A stretch of DNA of 64,000 nucleotides, from assembly GCA_039908095.1 (NCBI GenBank), contig JAMOBJ010000010.1, positions 1 through 64,000 on the forward strand, read 5' to 3'. How positions within the stretch are numbered: position 1 is the first letter of the stretch; every line of letters starts with the position of its first letter. The translations under genes and the position numbers were made by a program. A model generated the notes under the pieces. That model ran no database searches and was not told the DNA's origin. It saw nothing but the letters and a program-made list of their open reading frames with translations. This document shows, in pieces, positions 35,626 to 44,670 of the stretch. The DNA is from Nitrospirae bacterium YQR-1. GTDB lineage: Bacteria > Nitrospirota > Thermodesulfovibrionia > Thermodesulfovibrionales > Magnetobacteriaceae.

Positions 35626-35666
35626 GGCAGCCATCTGTAATGATTGTGGAAAGCAGTGAGTTGAGA

Positions 35667-35711
35667 AAAAAAGATAAGGGGAAAGACGGAGTCATCCCCC
35701 CTATCTTTTAC
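35667..35711. terminator. Convergent terminator hairpin
   Basis: AAAAGATAAGGGG near 35668 and CCCCTATCTTTT near 35697 pair with one bulge around a 15-base loop, giving A/T runs at both ends. It lies between the convergent TPR and phosphohexomutase genes. Confidence 0.7.
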
Positions 35712-35720
35712 TATCACAGA

Positions 35721-37343
35721 CTAAGCAGCAATAGCGTTTTTAGTGATTTCCTCGGCCTTTTTAAACATTACGTCTTTTTCGGCCTCCGAGCGTGTTTCGA
35801 TATAAAATCTGACCTTAGGCTCTGTCCCGGAGGGTCTTATCAGCAGCCACGAGTCATCATTAAAGACAATCTTTGTACCATCCACAGTGATTAGTGTTTT
35901 GACGGTTTTGGTAGTATCGCCAAAGGTAACCGATGTGCCGGGCTGCATGGATTCCCTGATTTTGGAAAGCTTCTCAATAAGTGGTTTTCCGACAAGGGAG
36001 CGGTCAACCTCAACACCTGAGCGGTCAGGGTAAAAGTACCCGAACTCCTCCTGCACGTCTCTGAAGTAATCGCCGATGTTTTTACCGGTCTTTGCCATCA
36101 TCTCTATTGCAACCAGAAGTCCGAAGATGGAGTCTTTCTCAAGGGTGTGGTTGTAACCCGATATTCCGTCACTCTCCTCAAATGCAATGATTGCCCGCTC
36201 TGAGCCTGAGGGCAGCAGGTAGGGCCTGAAGTTTTTAAATCCCACCATGGTTTCTTTAATGCCTAGCTCGAGTTTTTCAGCAATAGCATTTACAAAATTG
36301 CTTGTTGCCACTGACTTTGTCACAACCCCTCTTAATCCCTTGTATTTATAGAAAAAGTGAAAAGCCAGTGCTCCAAAGTAATTCATGGGCAGCTCCGTGG
36401 TGCCGTCTGTAAATCGTATCCTGTCACCGTCAGGGTCCATGATAACGCCAAGTTTGAGCTTTGCCGTTGAACCTCTCAGAGCTTCCGTCACCATTTTCAT
36501 GTTCTTAGAGGAGGGTTCAGGGGCAATTCCACCAAAGAGATAATCATCCTCGGTTCTGAAATACTTTATCTTAGGGGAGTCTCCCAGAAGTCTCTGAGGA
36601 CGGGTCCTTGTCGAGCCGTGGACATGGTCTATGCAAATAAAACAGTCATTTTCGTCAATAAACTTTCTCAGCTCCTGAGTGTTTAAAGTTTTTTTCTTGT
36701 TTATAAATTTCTCATAAAGAGCAACGGGGTCAATTGTCTCAAAGTTTGCTTTTTCAGGGTCAGGAATTGTCAGTTTTTTTTCCATCATTGAGTTGGCAAA
36801 CTTTTCAATAACTTTTGTGATTTCACTGCCTGCCGGGCCGCCGTCTGAGGGGTTAAACTTAAACCCTGCCCACTGAGCAGGATTGTGAGACGGAGTCAGA
36901 TTTATGGAGCATGATGCGCCCAGCTCCTCAATAGCAGTCGAGAACTCAGGTGTTGTCGTCTCACCACTGTAGTATGTCCTGATGCCTTCCTTGCTAAGGA
37001 GAGAAATAGCTGTTTTGGCAAAGTCGGGGCCGAGGAATCTATTGTCATGGCCGACTATCACTCCTCTTTTTTTGATCTCATTGTAGTCCTTCACACCCAT
37101 TGCCTTCATAACCTCGGGGTCCTGTTCTTTAAACATTTCTATTATTGCCGTTGTAACTATTTTAAAATTGTTGTACGTATAATCAAAGCCTATCTCTCCG
37201 CGCCATCCTGATGTGCCAAATACAACATTAGCAGGCTGCATGTTTTCCCTTGCTATTTTTTCGATTTCGGAAAGAAGCCCTGCATTTTTCTTCACATCAG
37301 ACATTATGTCTCTCCAGCACTCTGAAGCGTTCTTGTAAGGCAT
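35721..37343 (-). CDS. Phosphohexomutase (phosphomannomutase/phosphoglucomutase)
   Basis: A 540-residue alpha-D-phosphohexomutase. The catalytic serine loop is TPSHNPAQW (near 155-163), the metal-binding loop DPDGDRIRF, the sugar-binding loop near EESDGISGY, and the C-terminal phosphate-binding RPSGTEPKVRFY. It begins FGTSGWRGEIG near residue 43. The start at 37343 has GGAGGTG five bases upstream. The family interconverts hexose 1- and 6-phosphates, feeding nucleotide sugars for surface glycans; the exact sugar is not predictable. The ATP-independent enzyme of this length group is often annotated as phosphoglucomutase. Confidence 0.93.
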   Translation of the reverse strand: MPYKNASECWRDIMSDVKKNAGLLSEIEKIARENMQPANVVFGTSGWRGEIGFDYTYNNFKIVTTAIIEMFKEQDPEVMKAMGVKDYNEIKKRGVIVGHDNRFLGPDFAKTAISLLSKEGIRTYYSGETTTPEFSTAIEELGASCSINLTPSHNPAQWAGFKFNPSDGGPAGSEITKVIEKFANSMMEKKLTIPDPEKANFETIDPVALYEKFINKKKTLNTQELRKFIDENDCFICIDHVHGSTRTRPQRLLGDSPKIKYFRTEDDYLFGGIAPEPSSKNMKMVTEALRGSTAKLKLGVIMDPDGDRIRFTDGTTELPMNYFGALAFHFFYKYKGLRGVVTKSVATSNFVNAIAEKLELGIKETMVGFKNFRPYLLPSGSERAIIAFEESDGISGYNHTLEKDSIFGLLVAIEMMAKTGKNIGDYFRDVQEEFGYFYPDRSGVEVDRSLVGKPLIEKLSKIRESMQPGTSVTFGDTTKTVKTLITVDGTKIVFNDDSWLLIRPSGTEPKVRFYIETRSEAEKDVMFKKAEEITKNAIAA

Positions 37344-37681
37344 TGGTACACCTCCAATGGTATTGATTATTAAAGTAAGGGTTTAAACCACAGATAGTCT
37401 ATCATAAAAAACCATGAATTATCCATAATGGAGCCGCTATAAATATATGTTTTTTTAAATTGCCAAGGAAATAGTTTTGTTAATGCCGACCTTGCCTCGT
37501 GCCGGAGGGGCTACCGGCGCCAGCACAAAATATATACATATTGCACATGACGCCACCGGTACCGGTGCGGCTTGGGTACAATTTAATACCGTGACGGCTG
37601 AGATTGGCGGCGTGGTGAGGACAGTGTTTTATCAGTAAGTAAAAAGATGGATGGCTGCAAGCGTGTCGCCAATATAATAAA
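37344..37681. other. Intergenic region with a short fragment gene
   Basis: The gap lies between the phosphohexomutase and HicB genes, both leftward. It holds a rightward 51-residue frame at 37483-37638 (listed separately). Nothing else is evident. Confidence 0.4.
37483..37638 (+). pseudogene. Possible C-terminal remnant of a larger protein
   Basis: A 51-residue frame rich in Gly, Ala and Thr, with HIAHDATGTGAAWV and ending VVRTVFYQ. The composition resembles the end of a tail-fibre or adhesin-like beta-rich protein, but no family is recognisable. It has no ribosome site and is on the opposite strand to its neighbours. Confidence 0.25.
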
Positions 37682-38119
37682 TTAAGTAATCTCTACATGT
37701 AATTTCCTGTGGAATGCTTTTGCAATATTGCTTAATGTTTTTATAGTCGGGTTAGACTTAAGAGGGTTTTCAAGTCTTTGGTATGTTTGATATTTAACCC
37801 CTATCATATTGGCTAATTCAGTTTGACTGATACCTCTTTCCTGTCTTAATTTCTTCAAATTTATCGAGATTGATATGCTTGCATCAGGTTCGATAAAATA
37901 AATGTTGTCTCCTGTAATATTTGACGGTTCTGGTATGTTTAAATTCCTGATAAAAATAGAGGTCAAATAACCTGTCAATGCTTCTGTTGCATTGAAGAGA
38001 GCCTCTTCAGTTGTTTCGCCTTGAGTCACACATCCTTTTAAATCGGGAAATGTGACAACATAATATTCACCATCATCATAGTAGCGTACAAACCTCGCAG
38101 GATATTTTAAAGTTTTCAT
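37682..38119 (-). CDS. hicB: HicB-type antitoxin with helix-turn-helix
   Basis: A 145-residue antitoxin. Residues 1-70 are the partially degraded RNase-H-like HicB fold (YYVVTFPDLKGCVTQGETTEEAL), which binds and blocks HicA. Residues 85-145 are an XRE-type DNA-binding domain (GISQTELANMIGVKYQTYQRLE). It should repress its own promoter, and the perfect palindrome in the hicA promoter is the obvious operator. The gene follows hicA by 26 bases. Confidence 0.92.
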   Translation of the reverse strand: MKTLKYPARFVRYYDDGEYYVVTFPDLKGCVTQGETTEEALFNATEALTGYLTSIFIRNLNIPEPSNITGDNIYFIEPDASISISINLKKLRQERGISQTELANMIGVKYQTYQRLENPLKSNPTIKTLSNIAKAFHRKLHVEIT

Positions 38120-38145
38120 AATTACCTCCTTTTTTTGTATTATAG

Positions 38146-38358
38146 TTACGATGTCTTTTTTTTTCCTTTTTTTATATCATTGAGGCTTAAACCGCTGTCT
38201 TTAAGCAATTGATGTAATGTGCCGCTTTTTAAGTCTTTTTTGTGTACGGGAATTGAGATAGAGTCGTTTCCTTTCTTATATATATGATGGCTTCCGGCTG
38301 TTCTATCAAGCTCCCATCCGTGTTTTTTGATTAATTTAATGAAATCTAAATCTTTCAT
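38146..38358 (-). CDS. hicA: HicA mRNA interferase toxin
   Basis: A 70-residue double-stranded-RNA-binding-fold toxin: FIKLIKKHGWELDRTAGSHHIYKKG carries the catalytic His, and IPVHKKDLKSGTLHQLLKDSGLS is the conserved second half. The start at 38358 is the only one that fits: TATAAT ends seven bases upstream, and there is no ribosome site, so translation is likely leaderless. HicA cleaves mRNA and tmRNA until HicB blocks it. Confidence 0.92.
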   Translation of the reverse strand: MKDLDFIKLIKKHGWELDRTAGSHHIYKKGNDSISIPVHKKDLKSGTLHQLLKDSGLSLNDIKKGKKKTS

Positions 38359-38364
38359 GTTTTT

Positions 38365-38393
38365 ATTATACAGGATATATCCTGTATTGTCAA
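38365..38393 (-). promoter_or_regulatory. Consensus sigma-70 promoter with palindromic operator
   Basis: On the minus strand, TTGACA (38388-38393) and TATAAT (38365-38370) both match consensus perfectly with a 17-base spacer. The spacer and its left neighbour form a perfect 20-bp palindrome (38368-38387, ATACAGGATATATCCTGTAT). A repressor bound there would cover the whole core promoter. Confidence 0.92.
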
Positions 38394-38701
38394 GCATTAT
38401 TTTCTATTATAGTGAAATTCAAAAGTATGTTCATATTGATTTTGTAAGAAGATGTGAATGTGCAAGGTAATCCTGGTCTTGCACATGTCACACTTTTAAG
38501 GCGACAGAGGCTGCTTCTTATTTTTCTACCAACTCGATCTGGTAAGGAGCTCATTTTTTTTAATTTATTAAAAGCGCACTGTGTTATAATAACCAGCGGT
38601 ATCAGAGAAATGTTATTTCAGATAATTAAAACTACAAGCTTAAGGGCGGAATTTTACGGTCATGTTAATCATACAGGTAATCAAAGCAAACCGGCACTTT
38701 T
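38394..38701. other. Gap upstream of the O-antigen-ligase-like gene
   Basis: No supported feature. An 83-residue frame starting at GTG 38454 covers most of it and overlaps the next ATG, but it has no family likeness. The promoter for the following gene presumably lies here; I see no strong match. Confidence 0.35.
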
Positions 38702-39856
38702 ATGAATTATAACGTTAAGTTATACTTAAAAAATAATGCAGATAATATCAATCTTGCCGCTGCCGCAATTTTATTGCTTGCTTTACCATTGTCGGAAAGC
38801 CTGAAAAATATTTCGCTTTATTTATTTATGGTGCCTATTTTTTTTTATAACTTATACAACGGCAGCCTTAGAATAAAAATGACAGCGCTCCATTATGGTT
38901 TTCTGCTGATTTTGCTGGTATCGTGTGCCGCCGCTTTTTTCTCGGAAAACAAATATGAAAGCATAAAGGGAATACGAGACGTCTTACGCAATACGGTTAC
39001 TTTTTTTGTTTTCCATGGATTTTGTAAAAAAAGAGATGTCAACCTTCTCCTCTGGGCTTTTTTTATCTCAACCGGTGCTGTTTCAGCTTATGGAATATAT
39101 AATTCCCTGCTTACTCACTCCGTACTTTCAATTCCCGCCCTGGGACACTATAACTATACCGCCATGTACCTCATTATATCGGCTACCGCCATGTTAAGCA
39201 TGTTTGTCTATGGAGAACGAGGCGGCAAAGCAGAGACGGTTATTCTCTTTACACTAATCTTTATTACACTTGCAGCATCCGTTATGACAACCATGAGAAC
39301 CTCATTTGTTGCCCTTGCCCTGTTTATTGTTATCCTGTTGTTATGGAAAAAAAACACCCGCAAAAGTATTCTGATAATAGTCTTCTTTACACCTATGGTC
39401 CTCACAGTGCTCTATTTATATAAACCCATGTGGAGCAAGCTTCTCTCTACCGAATCTCTCATACACCGTATTGAAATATGGAAATATGCTTTTACAGTGT
39501 TTAAAGACAACTTTTTAACAGGAGTCGGTTTAAACAACTTTAATTTTTCACTCCCGCCTCACATGGATGGCGGCAGGGCGGTTTACGACGCTCACAGTTT
39601 ATATCTCAACACGGCGGTGCAAACAGGAATTTTTGGAATAACATCCCTGATATTAATAATCTATGGTTTTTTAAAAACCTGGGTCTCCTTCAAAGCTCTT
39701 TCCAGTTATGAGAAAACTGTTAAATATGGAGCTTTGGGTGCTTTTCTGGTTATTTTCATCGGTGGTTTGTTTGATACAACTTTCCACCATAAACAGGGTA
39801 TGGAGTTTGCTATACTCAGTGCCGTTATGGCTGCCTGCTCGTATGAGTTGGAGTAG
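38702..39856 (+). CDS. O-antigen ligase / Wzy_C-domain membrane protein
   Basis: A 384-residue polytopic protein with about ten to eleven membrane segments. The Wzy_C region appears as a large periplasmic loop after the ninth segment (RIEIWKYAFTVFKDNFLTGVGLNNF, then HSLYLNTAVQTGIFG), including the conserved Arg and the GVG-N and H residues used by WaaL and PglL/PilO-type oligosaccharide ligases. It could link O-antigen to lipid A core, or glycans to a protein such as the nearby pilin. The sequence cannot separate these roles. The ATG has no clear ribosome site. Confidence 0.88.
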   Translation: MNYNVKLYLKNNADNINLAAAAILLLALPLSESLKNISLYLFMVPIFFYNLYNGSLRIKMTALHYGFLLILLVSCAAAFFSENKYESIKGIRDVLRNTVTFFVFHGFCKKRDVNLLLWAFFISTGAVSAYGIYNSLLTHSVLSIPALGHYNYTAMYLIISATAMLSMFVYGERGGKAETVILFTLIFITLAASVMTTMRTSFVALALFIVILLLWKKNTRKSILIIVFFTPMVLTVLYLYKPMWSKLLSTESLIHRIEIWKYAFTVFKDNFLTGVGLNNFNFSLPPHMDGGRAVYDAHSLYLNTAVQTGIFGITSLILIIYGFLKTWVSFKALSSYEKTVKYGALGAFLVIFIGGLFDTTFHHKQGMEFAILSAVMAACSYELE

Positions 39857-40083
39857 TTGCGATTTATATCAAAGGATTATTAAATTATGTGTAATTTGTA
39901 AGTTTCACGAGGTTTTTTTACACCTATGTTAATGACTCCACCTTTCCCGAACCTTGATTTATTTTTTAAGGACAGGCTATTATTGGAGGTTACAGACAGA
40001 GGCAGTTTGCTCTATTGATGCAGTTTGCCGGATTTATCCGATAAATGTGATACTATGCCGACATTCATAGTAAAGGAAGTGAC

Positions 40084-41694
40084 GTGCAATTTCTTAAGAC
40101 AAAATATCCGGCGATAATACTGATAATAGCCCTTGCTTACGGCTTTTACCTGCGCTCTTACCACCTTGACTACCCAAGCATCGGCTATCACAACATGAAG
40201 GAAAACCAGCATCTGAGCGAAACTCTTAATTTCTATAAAACCGGTATCTCCATTCACAGGCATGTTTACTTTCAGGCCGCCGACAAAGACATTCCTTACT
40301 ATGAGGAGTACCCGCAGTTACCCTTTATTCCGGCTATCGGAGTCATTCTGTGGAAAATCCTCGGTATATCCTTCTGGGTGATGCGCCTTCAGATGATAGC
40401 CTTTTCTATGGGTACGATTGTCCTTGCTTACGTTATTGTTAAAAGACTCACAGATGATGTCAACGTATCTGTGCTTACCGCCGTATATATGGCTATTATG
40501 CCGTTGAGCGTTTTTTTTGGAAGAAACATCCAGCCGGAGGCGCCTTGCCTGTTTCTTGTTATGCTGTTTTATCTGTTCTTTCTAAAATGGGTGGAAAAAC
40601 CGTCTTTTAAGTACGCATCTCTGTCCGCCCTGTCACTGGCTGTAGCAGGCATGGCTAAAATGTCGTTTCTTATTCCTGCAATTGCCGTACTGGGTGTCGT
40701 ACCATTAAAGGAAACATTTGAAAAAATAAAAGATAATAAAATGCGAAAATCCCTTTCGGGTTTTATGATTTTTGCAATACTGCCGTTTTATATTTGGCTT
40801 ACCAACATTACAAACATAAATGAAACTCTGACGGAGGGTTCGATTCATAAAATAAGGCTGCTGGAGCCGTTTACCCTTAACTTCTGGAGAGCAAACTCAA
40901 ACATGCTGCTGAGTTTTTTTGTTGACAACTATACATTATTTAATGGACTTCTTATGTTGGCAGGCCTTCTGCTGCTACCTCTGGTCTATAAAAAAGCCCG
41001 AGGTTTTTTCACCTTCTATTTTATATCGCTCATTTGTTACCTGGCTGTTTTTAATTTCTATTTTAAAGAGCACAGTTACTACCAGATGCCTTATGTTTTC
41101 CTTGCCGCTTTCCTTATGGCACACTGCGTTAACTATGTCTTTTCACTAATTTTCAGGAAACTGCAAAAACACTACATAACAGCCGCTCTGTCGTTGATAG
41201 TGCCGGTTTTAAGCCTGACAGCGGTAAATGCCTCTCTTACCAGGCAATATGACAAGCAGTTTTTCGGCATAGACATAGCCGGAGAGTATATAAAAACCCA
41301 TACATTAGAAAAGGATAGATTTCTGCTTACAGTATCAGCCCAGAAGCTGGGAGTCTGCTACTTTGCTGAAAGGTTTTGCTTTGGTACTCCAAACACTGAG
41401 GAGGACGTCATTGCCTATGAAAAAAATTTTAATTCGAGATACCTCTTTGTTTATGCTAATTCCATGCCTGATTTGATGAAACTAAAATCATGGCCTTACA
41501 TTGAGAAAAATTACAGAATAGCCCAGGGTGGTTTTATTCCGTATCAGGGGCAGATGACGCTCAGCTATCTCATTCTTGAAAAGGGTGGTACTTTTTCATA
41601 TGATGATTTAAAGAAAGCTCAGCCTTTTTTTGCAAAATCATATGAACTGAAAAATATGAAGGTACCCTTTTACACCATCTCTGTGGTCAATTAG
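40084..41694 (+). CDS. GT-C family (ArnT/PMT-like, GT39/83) membrane glycosyltransferase
   Basis: A 536-residue integral membrane protein with some eleven membrane segments and typical GT-C features: an early luminal acid-bearing loop after the first helix (YLRSYHLDYPSIGYHNMKEN), a second EYPQLPFIPAIG loop, and FGRNIQPEAPCLFLVML. A soluble domain of about 120 residues at the C-terminus is expected in the periplasm. GTG start at 40084 with AAGGAAG upstream. It should transfer a sugar from a polyprenyl-phosphate donor to lipid, glycan or protein. Confidence 0.85.
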   Translation: MQFLKTKYPAIILIIALAYGFYLRSYHLDYPSIGYHNMKENQHLSETLNFYKTGISIHRHVYFQAADKDIPYYEEYPQLPFIPAIGVILWKILGISFWVMRLQMIAFSMGTIVLAYVIVKRLTDDVNVSVLTAVYMAIMPLSVFFGRNIQPEAPCLFLVMLFYLFFLKWVEKPSFKYASLSALSLAVAGMAKMSFLIPAIAVLGVVPLKETFEKIKDNKMRKSLSGFMIFAILPFYIWLTNITNINETLTEGSIHKIRLLEPFTLNFWRANSNMLLSFFVDNYTLFNGLLMLAGLLLLPLVYKKARGFFTFYFISLICYLAVFNFYFKEHSYYQMPYVFLAAFLMAHCVNYVFSLIFRKLQKHYITAALSLIVPVLSLTAVNASLTRQYDKQFFGIDIAGEYIKTHTLEKDRFLLTVSAQKLGVCYFAERFCFGTPNTEEDVIAYEKNFNSRYLFVYANSMPDLMKLKSWPYIEKNYRIAQGGFIPYQGQMTLSYLILEKGGTFSYDDLKKAQPFFAKSYELKNMKVPFYTISVVN

Positions 41695-41715
41695 CGTATA
41701 GAATGATTTTTTCAG

Positions 41716-43587
41716 ATGGTTTATTTAACTAACAGGCTAAAAAATAAAAATTATACTACCGCTATTGCTCCCATACTGATAGCCTTTTCAGCGTTTTTTC
41801 TTTCTATCCCTCTCTTATATCTTTCATTACAAAACGGAGTGGATGATTCATGGGTCTATGGCCTTCATAAAGCTAAACAAAACGGTCTTATCACCGGCAA
41901 AGATATTTTCTTTACTTACGGACCTCTTGGTTATCTTATGTTTCCTGTCTATATTGACAGAGCACTGTGGGCATATTCTGCTATATTTACCACTTTTATT
42001 CACTTAGCTTTATTTGTTGTTGTGTTTTTATTTCTTAGAAAAAATGAAAAAATTTCTTTGCCTGATTTTGTATTGGTCTTTGCCGTCCTTACGATAGTGT
42101 TGCAGTTTGATGTGGAGTCCAAACACTATATTTATTTGTTGATTGCCGCATATATGTATCTGGCTGCAGGCAAAAATGACTATAGGATACTCATCCCGGT
42201 CATGTTTGGTTTCAGCGTATTTTTTTATTTTAAGTTTTCATATGGGATATCTCTTTTTTGTACTTTTTTAGCTTTTGAGGCGATTTTATTAAAGGAAAGG
42301 CGATTTCAGGACTTTGCAGTTTCAGTTATTATCTATTGCGTTTTTATTTTTGTGCAGGGATTAATTCTAATCGGCAGCCCATCGGAGCTGCTAACTTTTT
42401 TCAGAAACTCTGTTGAGATATCATCGGGCTACAATGCTGCAATGGCACTTTATGGGAGTTTAACTGAGATATACATTTCACTGTTTATACTCATATTCTA
42501 TTTTTCTTTATTGGCATATTTTGTTGTAAAAAAGAACAAACAGCCGGCAATATTTTTAATTTTGTCGGCCGGAGCTTTTTTCTTTTTGTTTAAACACGGT
42601 GTTGTAAGGCAGCGATTTGAACACGTTGCCGGTTTTTGGGGAAGTGCCGCCATACTGTTTTCACTTTTTTATGTTTCACAAAAAAGAACTCTTAATATCT
42701 ATTTGAAGAGTTTTCTATTTTTTTTTATTTTTTTTCTGGCACTTGGTTCCTTTTACCTTAATGCTAAAAATACCACAAAATCAATCGCCGGATATCCTAT
42801 GTTAAAAACAAGGCGTATAGTTCTTCCTCTGCGTTTTATTTTTGATGAGTTACGCGGGATAAAAATAGACATCAAGAAATTAAATAAAAATTCCTTATCA
42901 AAGTTTTTTTACCTTAGTCCACAAACTATTGGCATAATTAACGGCCACAGCGTTGATATTTATCCGTTTCACATCATAATGGCTGAGCTTTACGGTTTTA
43001 AGTGGTCGCCAAGGCCGATTTTTCAGTCATACTCTGCATACACTGTGCTGCTCGATTCCCTCAATGAAAAACAACTAAGGACGCCGCAAGCCCCGCAGTT
43101 TATTCTTTATTCAACCGGCAGTATAGATGAAAAAAACTCTTTTTTTTATGAGCCCAAAACTTTCAGGACTATTATGACAGAGTATGAGATTGTTTCAATT
43201 GACGGAGACTTCATATTGTTTGCAAAAAAACAGAAGCCTGATGTGCTTAAGGAAAAAAAACTCTTTAAAAAAGAGACAGAGATGAATTCCGCTGTTACGC
43301 TTTCAAAGCTAAACTTTGCCGGACTGAACTTTGCCGGAATAACTGTTAATTATAACCTTATCGGAAGGATTATTATGCTGGTCTTTAAAGCCCCCCCTGT
43401 GTATATACACCTGAAAAACAACACAGAGGCGTTTACCTACAGGCTTACAATATCCAATAGCCAAAGCGGTTTGCTGCTAAATCCGTATATAGGTGAGGGT
43501 GGCGAAATTTCGATAAGTATAAATTCACCGTATCCATCTCTATTTCAGAAACAAACTGTAATAGAGGTTTTTAAATTAGAAAAATGA
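41716..43587 (+). CDS. Polytopic membrane protein of unknown function
   Basis: A 623-residue protein: about twelve membrane segments over residues 15-370, followed by a soluble region of about 250 residues. The motif VDDSWVYGLHKAKQNGLITGKDIFFTYGPLG after TM1 resembles the first loop of GT-C-type glycosyltransferases. The rest is not recognisable. It follows the GT-C gene by 21 bases in the same direction and is probably co-transcribed, which supports a role in glycan transfer. No ribosome site is evident. Confidence 0.78.
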   Translation: MVYLTNRLKNKNYTTAIAPILIAFSAFFLSIPLLYLSLQNGVDDSWVYGLHKAKQNGLITGKDIFFTYGPLGYLMFPVYIDRALWAYSAIFTTFIHLALFVVVFLFLRKNEKISLPDFVLVFAVLTIVLQFDVESKHYIYLLIAAYMYLAAGKNDYRILIPVMFGFSVFFYFKFSYGISLFCTFLAFEAILLKERRFQDFAVSVIIYCVFIFVQGLILIGSPSELLTFFRNSVEISSGYNAAMALYGSLTEIYISLFILIFYFSLLAYFVVKKNKQPAIFLILSAGAFFFLFKHGVVRQRFEHVAGFWGSAAILFSLFYVSQKRTLNIYLKSFLFFFIFFLALGSFYLNAKNTTKSIAGYPMLKTRRIVLPLRFIFDELRGIKIDIKKLNKNSLSKFFYLSPQTIGIINGHSVDIYPFHIIMAELYGFKWSPRPIFQSYSAYTVLLDSLNEKQLRTPQAPQFILYSTGSIDEKNSFFYEPKTFRTIMTEYEIVSIDGDFILFAKKQKPDVLKEKKLFKKETEMNSAVTLSKLNFAGLNFAGITVNYNLIGRIIMLVFKAPPVYIHLKNNTEAFTYRLTISNSQSGLLLNPYIGEGGEISISINSPYPSLFQKQTVIEVFKLEK

Positions 43588-43626
43588 TTTTAATAAATGT
43601 TAGTATAACAAGGTAAAATAATTAAA

Positions 43627-44670
43627 ATGTCTAAAGCAGTGGCATTACTATCGGGCGGCCTTGACAGCACACTGGCCGTGCTGGTGTTACTCAGGCAGAA
43701 CATAGAAATAACTGCCGTGACGTTTCAGACCTATTTTGGCTGCGACGCCTCAGGGGTGTCTTCCTGCGGGCGGCCGACATATGATTTAGCCGCGAAATTT
43801 GGTTTTGACGTTGAAATGATAACACTCGGTGAGAGTTTTATTGACATTGTTAAAAACCCCCGCCACGGGCACGGTAAGAACATGAACCCATGCATAGACT
43901 GCCGGATTCTAATGCTTAAAGAGGCGCTGAAGCTGATGCACTCAACAGGTGCTGATTTTCTTGTAACCGGTGAGGTGCTGGGGCAGAGGCCGATGAGCCA
44001 AAGACGTGAGTGTTTTCCTCTTATTGACAGAGACGCCGGAGTTGCAGGGCTTGTGCTCAGGCCGCTGTGCGCCAAACTTCTGAAACCAACCATAGCGCAG
44101 GAGCGGGGGCTTGTTGACACAGAGCAGCTCTATGCAATGAACGGCAGAACCAGAAAGCCTCAGATGGCTCTGGCAAAGGAACTTGGCCTGACGGATTATC
44201 CGGCTCCTGCGGGTGGCTGCCTGCTGACTGACCCGATTTACTCATATAGGTTGAAGGAACTCCTTCGGCATGACCCCCACGCCTCTGTCAGAGACATCAC
44301 ACTGCTTCAGCTGGGCAGGCATTTTCGCCTGAGTGCCACCTGTAAGGCAATTGTCGGCAGGAATCAGGTTGAAAACGAAAAACTCGAGCTCCTTACCGGA
44401 GATGGTTCCGTGTTTTTTAGTGTGGCGGGTGTAGGTTCACCTACCACATTGCTGACAAACAAGGACGCCTCTGCAACGCCGGATGAGAGATTAATTAATT
44501 TCACAGCTGCATTAACCGCCAGATACTCCGATGCTAAGAGAGAAAAAGAAGTCGAGGTTAGTTATTGGGGAACACTCAACGGAAGCATAACTGTAACTCC
44601 GGCAGACCCTGCCGTGACTGAAGGCTACAGGATAGACAGCGGCGGCGGGAAGGTTGTGCGGTCGAGATGA
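43627..44670 (+). CDS. PP-loop ATPase, tRNA thiolation (ThiI/MnmA-like) type
   Basis: A 347-residue protein. The N-terminal PP-loop SGGLDSTLAVL (9-19) binds ATP and activates a tRNA position by adenylation. A CXXC pair in NPCIDCR and CGRPT, and a further Cys in APAGGCLLTDP, could carry the sulfur. The C-terminal 130 residues resemble the NFACT-R-like domain found attached to such enzymes in several anaerobes. Annotated relatives are 4-thiouridine synthase-like, but the exact tRNA target cannot be settled. It precedes xseA by a four-base overlap. Confidence 0.83.
   Translation: MSKAVALLSGGLDSTLAVLVLLRQNIEITAVTFQTYFGCDASGVSSCGRPTYDLAAKFGFDVEMITLGESFIDIVKNPRHGHGKNMNPCIDCRILMLKEALKLMHSTGADFLVTGEVLGQRPMSQRRECFPLIDRDAGVAGLVLRPLCAKLLKPTIAQERGLVDTEQLYAMNGRTRKPQMALAKELGLTDYPAPAGGCLLTDPIYSYRLKELLRHDPHASVRDITLLQLGRHFRLSATCKAIVGRNQVENEKLELLTGDGSVFFSVAGVGSPTTLLTNKDASATPDERLINFTAALTARYSDAKREKEVEVSYWGTLNGSITVTPADPAVTEGYRIDSGGGKVVRSR

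Noticed and set aside
38454..38705. An 83-residue frame overlapping the start of the O-antigen-ligase-like gene
   Set aside because: Its composition looks random, it has no ribosome site, and no family pattern is visible. The four-base overlap is probably chance.
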